A stretch of 64,000 nucleotides of DNA from Polynucleobacter sp. MG-Unter2-18 (GTDB taxonomy: Bacteria; Pseudomonadota; Gammaproteobacteria; Burkholderiales; Burkholderiaceae). Within the stretch, counting starts at the first letter, position 1; each line of letters begins with the position of its first letter. Location: the NCBI RefSeq assembly GCF_018687675.1, contig NZ_CP061302.1, positions 1,500,192 to 1,564,191 of the forward strand, read 5' to 3'. Positions 53,827 to 63,431 of this stretch are shown here, piece after piece. A program made the translations under genes and the position numbers. The notes under the pieces are model-generated. The model ran no database searches, was not told the DNA's origin, and was given only the letters and a program-made list of their open reading frames with translations.

Positions 53827-54588
53827 ATGAATTCAGCTGCCAACAAAGTAGCTCTGGTCACAGGAGCTGGAACGGGTATCGGAAAAGCCGCAGCAAAAGC
53901 ACTGTTGCAAGGTGGATTTAGAGTCGTTCTCACTGGTAGAAATCTGGAGAAGCTCAATTTAGCCATTCAGGATATTGGTGGGAGCAATCAAAACTGCCTC
54001 GCAGTGAGCTGCGATGTCGGCAAACCAGAGCAAGTAAAAAAACTGTTTTCAGAAATCCAACAACAGTTTGGACGCATCGACGTGCTCTTTAATAATGCTG
54101 GTATGGGAGCGCCCGCAATCCCTATGGAAGAGCTAAGCTACGAACAATGGATGAATGTTGTTAATGCCAATCTCTGTGGAGCTTTCCTATGCTCGCAAGA
54201 GGCTATCCGCATGATGAAAGCTCAGACTCCGCAAGGTGGCCGAATTATTAATAATGGCTCGATCTCTGCACATGCACCCCGCCCAATGTCTGCCCCATAC
54301 ACGGCTACTAAACATGCCATGACTGGATTAACCAAATCCATAGCATTAGATGGTCGTCCATTTAATATTACCTGCGGTCAAATCGATATAGGTAATGCTG
54401 GCACTGAAATGACTATCCCTATGGCTGCCGGTATTTTGCAGCCAGATGGCTCAAAAAAGGTTGAGCCACTCATGGATGTAGATCATGTTGGGCAAGCTGT
54501 CCTGCATATGGCTCAGCTACCTTTAGAGAGCAATATTCTATCGATGACCATCATGGCAAGCAACATGCCATTTGTTGGTCGAGGCTAA
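53827..54588 (+). CDS. Short-chain dehydrogenase/reductase
   Basis: This 253-residue SDR has the cofactor motif [20 protein letters not shown], the NNAG motif in [12 protein letters not shown], a catalytic Ser in [12 protein letters not shown] and the YxxxK pair in [17 protein letters not shown]. The stop TAA directly abuts the ccmI stop, with no bases between. The substrate is unknown. The SD TAGGACAATA is reasonable. Confidence 0.9.
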   Translation: MNSAANKVALVTGAGTGIGKAAAKALLQGGFRVVLTGRNLEKLNLAIQDIGGSNQNCLAVSCDVGKPEQVKKLFSEIQQQFGRIDVLFNNAGMGAPAIPMEELSYEQWMNVVNANLCGAFLCSQEAIRMMKAQTPQGGRIINNGSISAHAPRPMSAPYTATKHAMTGLTKSIALDGRPFNITCGQIDIGNAGTEMTIPMAAGILQPDGSKKVEPLMDVDHVGQAVLHMAQLPLESNILSMTIMASNMPFVGRG

Positions 54589-55779
54589 TTAAGGCCTAAT
54601 CTGTTCAATGATGAGGCGAGCATTAGTCGTACCTACCTTGATCGTTTGCGGCGTAGATATCAAGTCACCAGGTTCTGGCATTGCCATTCCCGTTTTTGAA
54701 ATACGTACCTCAACCGAGACTTCTGGCATTTGAGAAATTAACGCATTGGGACTCATTGCCAAAGCATCATTCAAAACAAAGTTGATTGGGAATGCAGTAA
54801 CCGGAGTTTTGAGAACGGCTACTGGCATACGCTCACCTGGTTTACGAGCGATCACCATCAAAACATCGCCTGCTTTAATTTTAGACTTCAGCTCTGGCGC
54901 AATTTCTACCTGGCCACTCACACCTTGATTGCTGATTACTGGTGCACTAGCTGGCGCAAGGCCACCCTTACTACGTGCCTCTGCAATAGAGGCGGCGATT
55001 GCACGTGCCTCATCTGTCTCTGGGGGTAATTGCTTTGCTAACTTCTCCCAAGACTGCACTGCAGCTTTATAGTTCTGTGCATTAAAATCGGCAGTTCCAG
55101 AAAGCCAAAGAGCCAACAAATTATTTGGATCCTGGGCTAATGCCTTATTAATGAGTTGCAGTGGCTTACCAGCAAAATTTCCATTTGCATTGGCTGCCAA
55201 TACATCAGCATAGTCAGCTAATAATTGCGGGTCCGAATCAACAAAAGAACCTGCACGAGCATAGGCATTTGCAGCGTCGGTATTGCGACCTAAAATCCTG
55301 TAGGAGCGAGCTAGCATAGCCCAACCCTTGAGATTGTCAGGCTCTTTATCCATCTTAGCCGCAAACTCTTCAACCATCTTTTCAACTGACTCTTGAGTCA
55401 TCGGCTTCTCAGTGCTCTGCTCGGCAATCTGAGCGGCATCACCAAGGTAGAAATAGAAACCCGCTGAAAGGATTGCTACAAAAAGACAAATCCCAATGAT
55501 GGTTTTCTTAGGCGAGCCCAGCACCGCGAGATCATCCGCCTCATCCGTGTCCTGAAAAAGCCGCTGACGCATTTCTGCATGGGTCTGCTCATAGCTATGG
55601 CTATCTACAGTACCTGCCAAACGATCAGCCTCGAGCTTATCAAGCTCTTCCCGATAGATGGCCGCATTCATCTGACGACGCGAGGTCGCGGATTCTTTTG
55701 CAGGGAAAAACAGTGGGCGCAAGAGCAGCACCAAGACTAGGATCAATAAAAGAAGAGCGGATATTACAAAACTAGTCAT
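54589..55779 (-). CDS. ccmI: Cytochrome c maturation protein CcmI
   Basis: This 396-residue protein has two membrane helices (about 1-22 and 92-112) and a periplasmic TPR region with AMLARSYRILGRNTDAANAY. The C-terminal domain ends with EVSVEVRISKTGMAMPEPGD. It chaperones apocytochrome c to the CcmF-CcmH ligation complex. It starts one base after ccmH ends and is the last ccm gene; its stop abuts the SDR stop on the opposite strand. Confidence 0.93.
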   Translation of the reverse strand: MTSFVISALLLLILVLVLLLRPLFFPAKESATSRRQMNAAIYREELDKLEADRLAGTVDSHSYEQTHAEMRQRLFQDTDEADDLAVLGSPKKTIIGICLFVAILSAGFYFYLGDAAQIAEQSTEKPMTQESVEKMVEEFAAKMDKEPDNLKGWAMLARSYRILGRNTDAANAYARAGSFVDSDPQLLADYADVLAANANGNFAGKPLQLINKALAQDPNNLLALWLSGTADFNAQNYKAAVQSWEKLAKQLPPETDEARAIAASIAEARSKGGLAPASAPVISNQGVSGQVEIAPELKSKIKAGDVLMVIARKPGERMPVAVLKTPVTAFPINFVLNDALAMSPNALISQMPEVSVEVRISKTGMAMPEPGDLISTPQTIKVGTTNARLIIEQIRP

Positions 55780-55780
55780 A

Positions 55781-56269
55781 TTATTTTTCTATTGAACTGG
55801 ACTTGGCATCTTGCAGAAGTGCATCAATACGACGATTATCTGCCTCAGATAGCGTGGTACTGGGCACAGCCTGATTTCTGCGACGCAGGTACACCATCAA
55901 GCCAATAATTCCTGCAAGCAAAATTACAAAAGGGCCTATCCATAGGAGCCAGGTGATTGGCTTTATAGGCGGACGATATAAAACAAAGTCACCGTAACGC
56001 TCCACCATAAAATTCCGAATCTGCTCATCCGTCTTGCCCTCAGTAATGAGGATACGAATTTCTCGGCGCAAGTCATTTGCCAAATCAGAGCGTGAGCCGG
56101 CAAGGGATTCATTCTGACAAACCAAGCAGCGCATTTCTTCTGAAATCACAATCAGACGTTGCTCTATTACTGGGTCATCAGCCAAAGGTACCGCATCCTT
56201 AGCGGACGTACTAATAGAACACAGTAGGGTAAAAATGAGCAAGAGAGATTGAAGCGTTTTTCTCAACAT
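55781..56269 (-). CDS. ccmH: Cytochrome c maturation protein CcmH
   Basis: This 162-residue protein has a signal-like helix, the redox motif RCLVCQNESLAGSRSDLAND with its CxxC, and a C-terminal membrane helix (about 103-128). It keeps the apocytochrome cysteines reduced for heme attachment. Its start shares one base with the ccmG stop. It is a short single-domain form, with the TPR part encoded separately by ccmI. Confidence 0.95.
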   Translation of the reverse strand: MLRKTLQSLLLIFTLLCSISTSAKDAVPLADDPVIEQRLIVISEEMRCLVCQNESLAGSRSDLANDLRREIRILITEGKTDEQIRNFMVERYGDFVLYRPPIKPITWLLWIGPFVILLAGIIGLMVYLRRRNQAVPSTTLSEADNRRIDALLQDAKSSSIEK

Positions 56270-56793
56270 TATTTGAGCTCATCTAACAAAGGAATGATCT
56301 TCTTACGAAGTAATTCCATCGTGATCGGTCCAATATGCTTAAACCGAATAACGCCTGTCTTGTCAATCACGTAGGTTTCTGGAACGCCATAGACACCATA
56401 GTCAATGCCCACTCGGCCTTTGGCATCAAAAGCTGACAATAGGTACGGGTCACCTTGACGAGCCAGCATGGCCATCGCGTCGTCACGCTTATCTTTGTAA
56501 TCCAATCCAATAATTGGCGCTACCTGCAATTTACCTAACTCAACGAGAACGGGGTGCTCTTCACGGCAAGCGACACACCAAGAGGCCCAGACATTCAAAA
56601 TCCAAGGCTTGCCTTTCATACTCTCTGGTGAAAAGGTTTTTTCAGGATCTGCCAGTTGAGGTAACTCAAAAGCAGGCGCCTGCTTCCCAATCAGCGGGGA
56701 AGGTATTTCTTGTGGATCACGATTTAAGCCTACTGCTAAAAATCCAACCAAAATGACAAACAAAACCAGTGGAATTAAAAACTTGGCTTTCAT
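56269..56793 (-). CDS. ccmG: Thiol:disulfide interchange protein CcmG/DsbE
   Basis: This 174-residue thioredoxin-like protein has an N-terminal membrane anchor (5-24). The active-site motif is in LNVWASWCVACREEHPVLVE with the CVAC pair, and the cis-Pro loop is GVYGVPETYVIDKTG. It reduces CcmH or apocytochrome c disulfides in the periplasm. It overlaps ccmF by four bases and ccmH by one base. Confidence 0.95.
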   Translation of the reverse strand: MKAKFLIPLVLFVILVGFLAVGLNRDPQEIPSPLIGKQAPAFELPQLADPEKTFSPESMKGKPWILNVWASWCVACREEHPVLVELGKLQVAPIIGLDYKDKRDDAMAMLARQGDPYLLSAFDAKGRVGIDYGVYGVPETYVIDKTGVIRFKHIGPITMELLRKKIIPLLDELK

Positions 56794-58709
56794 GCTACTG
56801 CCTTCTTCAACTTCATGCGATAGCGCTTATCGGACATCGCCAGCAAACCACCTAGAGCCATCAATACACAACCACCCCAAATCCAATCAACAAAAGGCTT
56901 GTAATAGACCCGGACTGCCCATGCTTTGTCATCCAACTCTTCACCCAAGGAAACATAGATATCTCTGGTAAGACTCGCGTCAATCGCCGCCTCAGTCATA
57001 GGCATTGTTGATGAAAAATAACTGCGCTTTTCTGGGTACATCGTTGCTTCCAACTTCCCATTGCGAGTTAATAAGAAAGTACCTTGCATTGCTTTGTAGT
57101 TTGGTCCAGGAACAGGGCTCACACCCTGAAGCTGAATGTCATAACCACCAACACTAACGCTTTCACCAGCGAGCATACGTACATCTTTTTCCTCTTGATA
57201 GGTGCCCACCATAGTGACGCCAATCGTAAAGACTGCTATCCCTAAATGCGCTACCTGCATGCCAATAAATGAACGTGTTGGCTTGCCTGCCTTTGCTTGG
57301 CGAATAATTTGCAGCACCCCAGAAGAGATCACCCAGAAGGCTAATAAGAAACCAAGGCTGCTGAGCCAAGTAAATTCACCCATAGCAAACGGAATTAAAG
57401 CTGCCGCAATCACTGCGACTAGAGCTGCAATCCATAAGCGCTTGATCACATCTAAGAGATTGGAGTTCTTCCAGCTTGTCCAAGGCCCAATCCCCATCAG
57501 CACTAACAATGGGATCATAATGGGAACGAAAACACTATTGAAATATGGAGGCCCTACTGAGATCTTTCCTAGATGCAAGGCATCGATCAGTAGAGGGTAG
57601 AGAGTGCCCAAGAGTACTGATGCAGCAGACACCACTAAGAAAACGTTACCAAGCAAGATAAAGGTTTCGCGTGACGTTAAGCTGAACTTACCGCCAAGAG
57701 TACTTTTGGGAGCGCGCCAAGCGTAAAGCGTCAAAGAAGAACCCACCACCAGTACCAAGAAAATCAAAATAAAGACACCCCGTGTAGGGTCAGTTGCAAA
57801 TGCATGCACTGAAGTCAATACTCCAGATCGCACTAAGAAGGTTCCTAAAAGCGATAGTGAGAAAGCAGTAATTGCCAACAGCACAGTCCAACTCTTAAAG
57901 CCGCCCCGCTTCTCAGTAACCGCAAGCGAATGGAGCAAAGCGGTACCAACTAGCCAAGGGATGAATGATGCATTCTCTACGGGATCCCAGAACCACCAAC
58001 CACCCCAACCGAGTTCGTAATAAGCCCACCAAGAACCCAGCGCAATACCTAAAGTAAGAAACACCCAAGCGGCCGTTGTCCACGGACGCGACCAGCGCGC
58101 CCAAGCAGCATCTAAACGGCCGGACAACAAAGATGCAATCGCAAATGCAAATGCTACTGAGAAGCCAACATATCCCATATACAACATTGGCGGATGAAAC
58201 ACCAAGCCTGGATCTTGCAGGAGTGGATTGAGAGATCGTCCATCCTGGGCGGCTGGTAGCAATCTCTCAAAAGGATTGGAGGTAGCGATCACGAACAATA
58301 GTAGGCCGGTAGTCACTAAACCCAATACCCCGATTACGCGCGCCACCATAAATTCATCTAATGCCTTCGAAAGCTGAGCCACTAAAAATGTCCAAGTGGA
58401 GAGCAAGAAAACCCAGAGTAGTAGAGAGCCTTCATGACCGCCCCATACCGCACCCAAGCGGTAGATGACCGGCATTTGTGAATTTGAATGCTCAGCTACA
58501 TAAAGAACAGAAAAATCATTTGAGTAAAAGCTCCAGGCCAAAATCACAAATGCAATAGCTAGCAATAAGAAAACAGCGTGTGCGGCCGGCCTCGCTAACA
58601 AAATCCATTCTCTGCGACTTTGATGTGCGCCGACCAATGGAAGTGTCCCTTGAATGATGGCGATACAAAAGGCCAGTATGAGTGCGTAATGCCCAAATTC
58701 AGGAATCAT
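56790..58709 (-). CDS. ccmF: Cytochrome c heme lyase subunit CcmF
   Basis: This 639-residue, about fifteen-helix membrane protein has the WWD-type heme motif WGGWWFWDPVENASFIPWLV. The segment FHPPMLYMGYVGFSVAFAFA carries a His ligand candidate. It forms the heme ligation complex with CcmH and CcmI. It shares one base with the ccmE stop and overlaps ccmG by four. Confidence 0.96.
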   Translation of the reverse strand: MIPEFGHYALILAFCIAIIQGTLPLVGAHQSRREWILLARPAAHAVFLLLAIAFVILAWSFYSNDFSVLYVAEHSNSQMPVIYRLGAVWGGHEGSLLLWVFLLSTWTFLVAQLSKALDEFMVARVIGVLGLVTTGLLLFVIATSNPFERLLPAAQDGRSLNPLLQDPGLVFHPPMLYMGYVGFSVAFAFAIASLLSGRLDAAWARWSRPWTTAAWVFLTLGIALGSWWAYYELGWGGWWFWDPVENASFIPWLVGTALLHSLAVTEKRGGFKSWTVLLAITAFSLSLLGTFLVRSGVLTSVHAFATDPTRGVFILIFLVLVVGSSLTLYAWRAPKSTLGGKFSLTSRETFILLGNVFLVVSAASVLLGTLYPLLIDALHLGKISVGPPYFNSVFVPIMIPLLVLMGIGPWTSWKNSNLLDVIKRLWIAALVAVIAAALIPFAMGEFTWLSSLGFLLAFWVISSGVLQIIRQAKAGKPTRSFIGMQVAHLGIAVFTIGVTMVGTYQEEKDVRMLAGESVSVGGYDIQLQGVSPVPGPNYKAMQGTFLLTRNGKLEATMYPEKRSYFSSTMPMTEAAIDASLTRDIYVSLGEELDDKAWAVRVYYKPFVDWIWGGCVLMALGGLLAMSDKRYRMKLKKAVA

Positions 58710-59140
58710 TATTTATTTCCATTTTTTTGAGCCTGCTCCAAAGCATGCTTCGCCTCTGGAGGCATATAGTTTTCATCGTGCTTAGCCAACACTTCACTCG
58801 CAACAAATTGCCCATTTGGATCGAGACGCCCTTGAATCACTGCGCCCTTACCCTCTTTAAACAAGTCCGGAAGAATGCCCGTGTATGCCACCGGAATATC
58901 TTTCGCCATATCGGTAATCACAAAGTGCACCGTTAAACCATCTCGCTTAACCGATCCATCCTTGACCATGCCACCAATACGGAAGACTTGACCAGCCGGT
59001 GACTTACCAGCAGCTACCTCACTCGGCGTGACATACAGCGCAATATTACTGTTCAGGGCATTCAAAATTAATACAGCCGCAATACTAATGGCAATCAATG
59101 CGCCAACGATAATGGCAGCTCGCTTATGTCGTGGTTTCAC
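58709..59140 (-). CDS. ccmE: Heme chaperone CcmE
   Basis: This 143-residue protein has one N-terminal helix (8-28), then an OB-fold domain with [20 protein letters not shown]. The covalent-heme motif HxxxY is [13 protein letters not shown] near residue 123. It carries heme from CcmC to CcmF. It overlaps ccmD by four bases and ccmF by one. Confidence 0.96.
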   Translation of the reverse strand: MKPRHKRAAIIVGALIAISIAAVLILNALNSNIALYVTPSEVAAGKSPAGQVFRIGGMVKDGSVKRDGLTVHFVITDMAKDIPVAYTGILPDLFKEGKGAVIQGRLDPNGQFVASEVLAKHDENYMPPEAKHALEQAQKNGNK

Positions 59141-59325
59141 TGACCACCCTTTTGATCAAACTGCTCAGCCATAACTTCACGTTGCAGTCTGCGTACGATT
59201 GCCTGATGGCGCGCGCGAACAGCCAGGGGCTCTAATAAGAACACCAAAGCACAGGCACCAAAGCTGCACCATACATATAGGGCATAACCACCCATGGCAA
59301 AGAATTCAGCCGAACTATTCCACAT
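59137..59325 (-). CDS. ccmD: Heme exporter protein CcmD
   Basis: This 62-residue protein has one membrane helix (about 12-34), typical [20 protein letters not shown] start and a basic tail [10 protein letters not shown]. It helps release holo-CcmE from CcmABC. Its start shares one base with the ccmC stop and its stop overlaps ccmE by four bases. Confidence 0.92.
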   Translation of the reverse strand: MWNSSAEFFAMGGYALYVWCSFGACALVFLLEPLAVRARHQAIVRRLQREVMAEQFDQKGGQ

Positions 59326-60095
59326 TAGCGCTTTACCTCATTTAATTGCCTAACCCAATCAGTATGAGCCTCACGCTCCAAAATGATGGCGCGCACACGC
59401 ATTAACCCTACTGCAATTGAGTACATCCATAAGCATAAAGCCATCAGCAACATCCCCCAAAGCATAGTCTGGGCCATAGCTGGTGCCTTAGTGAGCGAAA
59501 CAGAGGCGCCTTGGTGCAAGGTATTCCACCATTTCACTGAGAAATAAATAATCGGTACATTAACCACGCCTACCAGGGCCAAGATTGCACCCGCTTTATC
59601 GGCACGGCGGACATTATCAATAGAGGCTTGTAAAGCGATAAAACCGAGATACAAAAAGAGTAGGATTAATTCCGAAGTTAAGCGAGCGTCCCATACCCAC
59701 CAAGCGCCCCACATGGGCTTACCCCAAAATGCACCAGTCCACAGAGATAATAAGGTCATCCAAGCACCGATCGGGGCTAAAGCCTGAGCCATCATGGCCG
59801 ATAGACGAGTATTAAATATCAGACCCAGTCCAGCCCATATAGCCATCACTACATAGATGAACATCGACATCCAGGAGACGGGTACATGAACAAAAATAAT
59901 GCGGTAGCCCTGACCCTGAACTGCATCTACTGGCGCCACAAAGAAGCTTACCCATAAGCCGGCAGCTCCAAAAATCACGGTGAGCGCCCAGAACCCAGGA
60001 ATCATCTTTCCAGCCAAAGGATAAAAGGCGCTCGGACTCGAGAATTTGAACCAGTTTGTCACTTGACTAGAAGATAAATCATTTACGTTACTCAT
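59325..60095 (-). CDS. ccmC: Heme export protein CcmC
   Basis: This 256-residue, six-helix membrane protein has the WWD motif MWGAWWVWDARLTSELILLF. Conserved periplasmic His candidates are FVHVPVSWMSMFIY and WWNTLHQGASVS. CcmC delivers heme to CcmE. It overlaps ccmB by four bases and ccmD by one. Confidence 0.95.
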   Translation of the reverse strand: MSNVNDLSSSQVTNWFKFSSPSAFYPLAGKMIPGFWALTVIFGAAGLWVSFFVAPVDAVQGQGYRIIFVHVPVSWMSMFIYVVMAIWAGLGLIFNTRLSAMMAQALAPIGAWMTLLSLWTGAFWGKPMWGAWWVWDARLTSELILLFLYLGFIALQASIDNVRRADKAGAILALVGVVNVPIIYFSVKWWNTLHQGASVSLTKAPAMAQTMLWGMLLMALCLWMYSIAVGLMRVRAIILEREAHTDWVRQLNEVKR

Positions 60096-60757
60096 TCGAT
60101 AGCAATCTTTACAGCGCTCGCACTAACCCAAGGTACAAATGCTAATGCCAAAATCAATAAAGCGCCCAGCAGTGAAAAATGCCCCGTGATATCCAGCCCT
60201 ACACTGCTAGCATATACGGCACCTGCACCAAAAATTAGTACCGGAATATAGAGCGGCAAGATCAAGAGACTCATCAATACGCTACCACCCCTCACCCCAA
60301 GAGTGAGAGCCGCTCCAACCGAGCCTAGCAATGATAAAACAGGTGTTCCAAGCAATAAGGCTGCCGTTAGCACCTTTAAAGACTGGGCATCTAGGTCAAA
60401 CTGAATGCCGATCACCGGAGCCAATAAAACCAAAGGCAACCCACACACCAGCCAATGGGCGACGATCTTGCCCAATACTAAGGCGGTAAATGAATTCGGG
60501 GACAAGACCAGTTGCTCTAAGGTGCCGTCTGCGTAATCAGCCGCAAACATCCGCTGTAAACCAAGCAAGGTTGAGAGTAAGGCTGCAACCCAAATCACAC
60601 CAGGCGCAATCTTTCTCAACAAGGCAGTATCAGCACCAATTCCCAATGGAAATAAGCTCGTCACAATCACAAAGAAAAATAATGCAGTAAGAACCTCGCT
60701 CTTACGACGCATCACTAGCAACAGGTCGCGATGAACAATGGCGATAAAGGCGTTCAT
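60092..60757 (-). CDS. ccmB: Heme exporter protein CcmB
   Basis: This 221-residue, six-helix membrane partner of the CcmA ATPase shows ALLSTLLGLQRMFAADYADG followed by TLEQLVLSPNSFTALVLGKI, the family signature. It overlaps ccmA and ccmC by four bases each. With CcmA it releases heme-loaded CcmE. Confidence 0.94.
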   Translation of the reverse strand: MNAFIAIVHRDLLLVMRRKSEVLTALFFFVIVTSLFPLGIGADTALLRKIAPGVIWVAALLSTLLGLQRMFAADYADGTLEQLVLSPNSFTALVLGKIVAHWLVCGLPLVLLAPVIGIQFDLDAQSLKVLTAALLLGTPVLSLLGSVGAALTLGVRGGSVLMSLLILPLYIPVLIFGAGAVYASSVGLDITGHFSLLGALLILALAFVPWVSASAVKIAIE

Positions 60758-61401
60758 AGGTCTAGCACTCGCAGACCAGAAATAGCTAAGGACTGATGAC
60801 TAGTCAGTACGATCAAACCATTACCCTGAAGATGCTCGACGATCAAATCTTGCAACTCCCCAATGGCATGGGTGTCTAGGGCATTAAAGGGTTCATCCAA
60901 AATCCAGACTTGCGCCCGTCGCGTTAGCATCCGCGCCATCAAAACACGTTTTTTCTGTCCGGCCGATAAACAATTGACAGGCAGGTCTTCGCGCCCTTTT
61001 AGGCCAAATCGCCATAAGCTAGCAAACGCATCTTGCTCGGGGAGCGTAATGCCATCAATCGCTGCATACATACGCAAATTCTCAATAGCACTGAGGTCCT
61101 CCTTAAGCGCATCTCGATGACCCAAAAATAATAGCTTGCTGTGATATTCCGATGCTTGTTTTTTGATGGGTTGACCATACCAAAGCACCTCTCCAGACTC
61201 GGGAGAAGCTAAGCCCGTGAGCAAGCGTAATAAGCTTGTTTTACCAACGCCATTCTCGCCACGAATATGGAGGCACTGCCCAGCAAATAACTGCAAATCA
61301 AGACCTGAAAAAAGAGCTCTATCACCGCGCACGCAAGTGATGTTCCGAGCCTCAAGGGCTGCGGCTCTAGATGCTGGAAAGGAGGAGTTGGTCGTTGTCA
61401 T
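60754..61401 (-). CDS. ccmA: Cytochrome c biogenesis ATP-binding protein CcmA
   Basis: This 215-residue ABC ATPase has Walker A IRGENGVGKTSLLRLLTGLA, signature LSAGQKKRVLMARMLTRRAQ and Walker B VWILDEPFNALDTHAIGEL. It is the first gene of the nine-gene ccm operon. The ATG at 61401 is preferred to a TTG at 61410. The 160-base upstream region has no obvious FNR box. Confidence 0.94.
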   Translation of the reverse strand: MTTTNSSFPASRAAALEARNITCVRGDRALFSGLDLQLFAGQCLHIRGENGVGKTSLLRLLTGLASPESGEVLWYGQPIKKQASEYHSKLLFLGHRDALKEDLSAIENLRMYAAIDGITLPEQDAFASLWRFGLKGREDLPVNCLSAGQKKRVLMARMLTRRAQVWILDEPFNALDTHAIGELQDLIVEHLQGNGLIVLTSHQSLAISGLRVLDL

Positions 61402-61562
61402 TGGAAGCAATGGCTTGAATCAAACCACCTCAGGCATTGTCCAAGACCCACTTGGGGCTGTCAAACAAGCTAAAAACGGTCTTTAAAGAAGAAAATTCAT
61501 TTAATTCAATTACTTAGCTAATTATAAGCTCGATACCATTGATTACGGAAATACTAGAATGA

Positions 61563-62315
61563 TCAGTCTTTTGAAGGCATTCGAGGGAGTGGTGCAACTG
61601 ATACACCTTGCACCTGATATTGACTAATCAGATCAGCCACCAAGCCGGATCCGATGAATTCTTCTACACAAGCATCCAAAAACTCAATCGACTCTAGGTG
61701 GGACTTATGTGCAGCAATCGCCTGTTGTATTCCAGTAAATTGGCCATCCAGAATTCTGGATCCAGGAATATCTTGAGAGGCAGCAACTAGGCCAGTTCGT
61801 AAACCTGCCAAAGCATCTAATTTCTCACTAACGAATAATTCAATACTGGCTTTCACACTGTCAGCATGCACTAAGCTGGCATGTTTGAGATTACGCTGTA
61901 ACCACAAGTCATAAGCACTTTTGTGAAAAGATGCAATCTTCACTCCTGGCTGATCTACCTGTGATAACTCAGTTATAGGAGAGTTGGCGGAAACCAGATA
62001 GCTAGCTTCTAGTTCGACATAAGCTGGTGTGAAAGTAATTTTTTGAGCACGAGCAGGATCAGAGCCTAACAACGAGATACCACATCTTCCACTGACGACA
62101 GCCTCAACTACCTCAGCCTGCGTATTGAAGCCTACGAGACTTAACTCCACGCCTAAACACTTTGCAATAGCTCGACAGATATCAGGTGAGATGCCAGTCG
62201 GCTCACCAGAAGATGATCGACCAGTCACCAACAAGAAATTACCTAAATACACTGCAGCAGACAGAACACCATTCGGTGCAAGCTGCTCTAATACTTTAGG
62301 CGAAATCGTATTCAA
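61563..62315 (-). CDS. Periplasmic-binding-protein-like protein lacking a signal peptide
   Basis: This 250-residue type 2 (SBP_bac_3-like) solute-binding fold contains GISPDICRAIAKCLGVELSL, GRCGISLLGSDPARAQKITF and FVSEKLDALAGLRTGLVAAS. No hydrophobic signal peptide or lipobox is present at either candidate start. I prefer TTG at 62315 because a perfect GGAGG lies five bases upstream. An ATG at 62360 abuts a terminator T-tract and has no SD. It may be a cytoplasmic amino-acid sensor or an enzyme such as an arogenate/cyclohexadienyl dehydratase relative; function unproven. Confidence 0.72.
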   Translation of the reverse strand: MNTISPKVLEQLAPNGVLSAAVYLGNFLLVTGRSSSGEPTGISPDICRAIAKCLGVELSLVGFNTQAEVVEAVVSGRCGISLLGSDPARAQKITFTPAYVELEASYLVSANSPITELSQVDQPGVKIASFHKSAYDLWLQRNLKHASLVHADSVKASIELFVSEKLDALAGLRTGLVAASQDIPGSRILDGQFTGIQQAIAAHKSHLESIEFLDACVEEFIGSGLVADLISQYQVQGVSVAPLPRMPSKD

Positions 62316-62360
62316 GTAAGCCTCCAAATTTTTATCAACTGTTTTACGACAAGTAGACAT

Positions 62361-62388
62361 AAAAAATCCCCACTAAATCAGCGGGGAT
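62361..62388 (-). terminator. Intrinsic terminator after the quinone oxidoreductase gene
   Basis: Minus-strand stem ATCCCC/GGGGAT (62366-62371 and 62383-62388), with an 11-base loop, is followed by T residues to 62361. It lies about 35 bases after the oxidoreductase stop and ends right at the ATG at 62360 of the next gene. Confidence 0.75.
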
Positions 62389-62422
62389 GTGGTGCAAACT
62401 ATATTCGTCAGCAAACCAAAAA

Positions 62423-63403
62423 TTAAGGTGCGATGACAATCGCGCCCGAAACTTTTCTACCTTCTGCAGCTTTATGAGCTTCAACAGCCTGCTCGAGCTT
62501 AAACCTAGCGCCGATCTGTACTTTCACGCGGCCTTGCGCAATCGCATCAAATACTGCGCGAGCATTTTCCTGAAGTAACTCAGGAGTAGCGTTGTGAGGA
62601 AATACAGAAGGTCTTGTTAAGAAAAGGCAACCCTTCTTATTGAGAATCTCTGGCTGAATCTCTGGGGCAGGTCCCGAGGCAGCACCAAATAAAGCCACCG
62701 TACCAAATGGTGCAGCACAATCGAGTGAGCCTAAGAAAGTAGTCTTAGCAACCGAGTCATAAACCACATTGGCTTTGCGACCGCCCGTTACCTTCATAAA
62801 TTCTTCGACCCAATTTGGCTTTGAGTAATCCACTACAGCATCACAGCCCGCTTCTTTTGCTGCAGCAAATTTGGCCTCAGATCCTACAGTGCCAACTACA
62901 AACGCACCCAAAGATTTTGCCCATCCCGATAGGATTTGGCCAACACCACCAGCGGCAGCGTGAACTAAGACGACGTCACCAGACCTCACTTTGTAAGTTT
63001 TTTGCACCAAGTATTGGGCAGTCATTGCTTTGAAAAACACAGCGGCAGCAACTTCGTCGGATACATCATCTGGCACTGAAACTAGCTTATCTACTGCAAC
63101 ATTGCGCGCACTAGCATAAGCACCAATACCGGCATTCATGTACGCTACACGATCGCCCACCTTGAATCGAGTAACACCTTCACCCAGCGCCTCAACTACA
63201 CCAACCGCTTCGTGACCTAAACCCGTTGGCAGTTCCAAAGGGTAAACACCAGAGCGCTGGTACACATCGATAAAGTTAAAACCAATCGCAGTTTGACGAA
63301 GTTGTACTTCACCTTTACCTGGATCTGGAAGCTCTTTATCGATTAACTGAATTACATCGGCGTTGCCGAGTTCTGAAAGACTAACAATTCGAGCAGTTGT
63401 CAC
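62423..63403 (-). CDS. qor: NADPH:quinone oxidoreductase (zinc-independent MDR family)
   Basis: This 326-residue medium-chain reductase has an N-terminal GroES-like domain with GFNFIDVYQRSGVYPLELPT and GLGHEAVGVVEALGEGVTRF. The cofactor fold is VLVHAAAGGVGQILSGWAKS. The Cys zinc ligands of alcohol dehydrogenases are absent, as in QOR. It reduces quinones or enones with NADPH; the physiological substrate is uncertain. It lies 28 bases after the DUF2452 gene. Confidence 0.92.
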   Translation of the reverse strand: MTTARIVSLSELGNADVIQLIDKELPDPGKGEVQLRQTAIGFNFIDVYQRSGVYPLELPTGLGHEAVGVVEALGEGVTRFKVGDRVAYMNAGIGAYASARNVAVDKLVSVPDDVSDEVAAAVFFKAMTAQYLVQKTYKVRSGDVVLVHAAAGGVGQILSGWAKSLGAFVVGTVGSEAKFAAAKEAGCDAVVDYSKPNWVEEFMKVTGGRKANVVYDSVAKTTFLGSLDCAAPFGTVALFGAASGPAPEIQPEILNKKGCLFLTRPSVFPHNATPELLQENARAVFDAIAQGRVKVQIGARFKLEQAVEAHKAAEGRKVSGAIVIAP

Positions 63404-63431
63404 AAGTCACCTTATTATTTTTATAAAAAAA

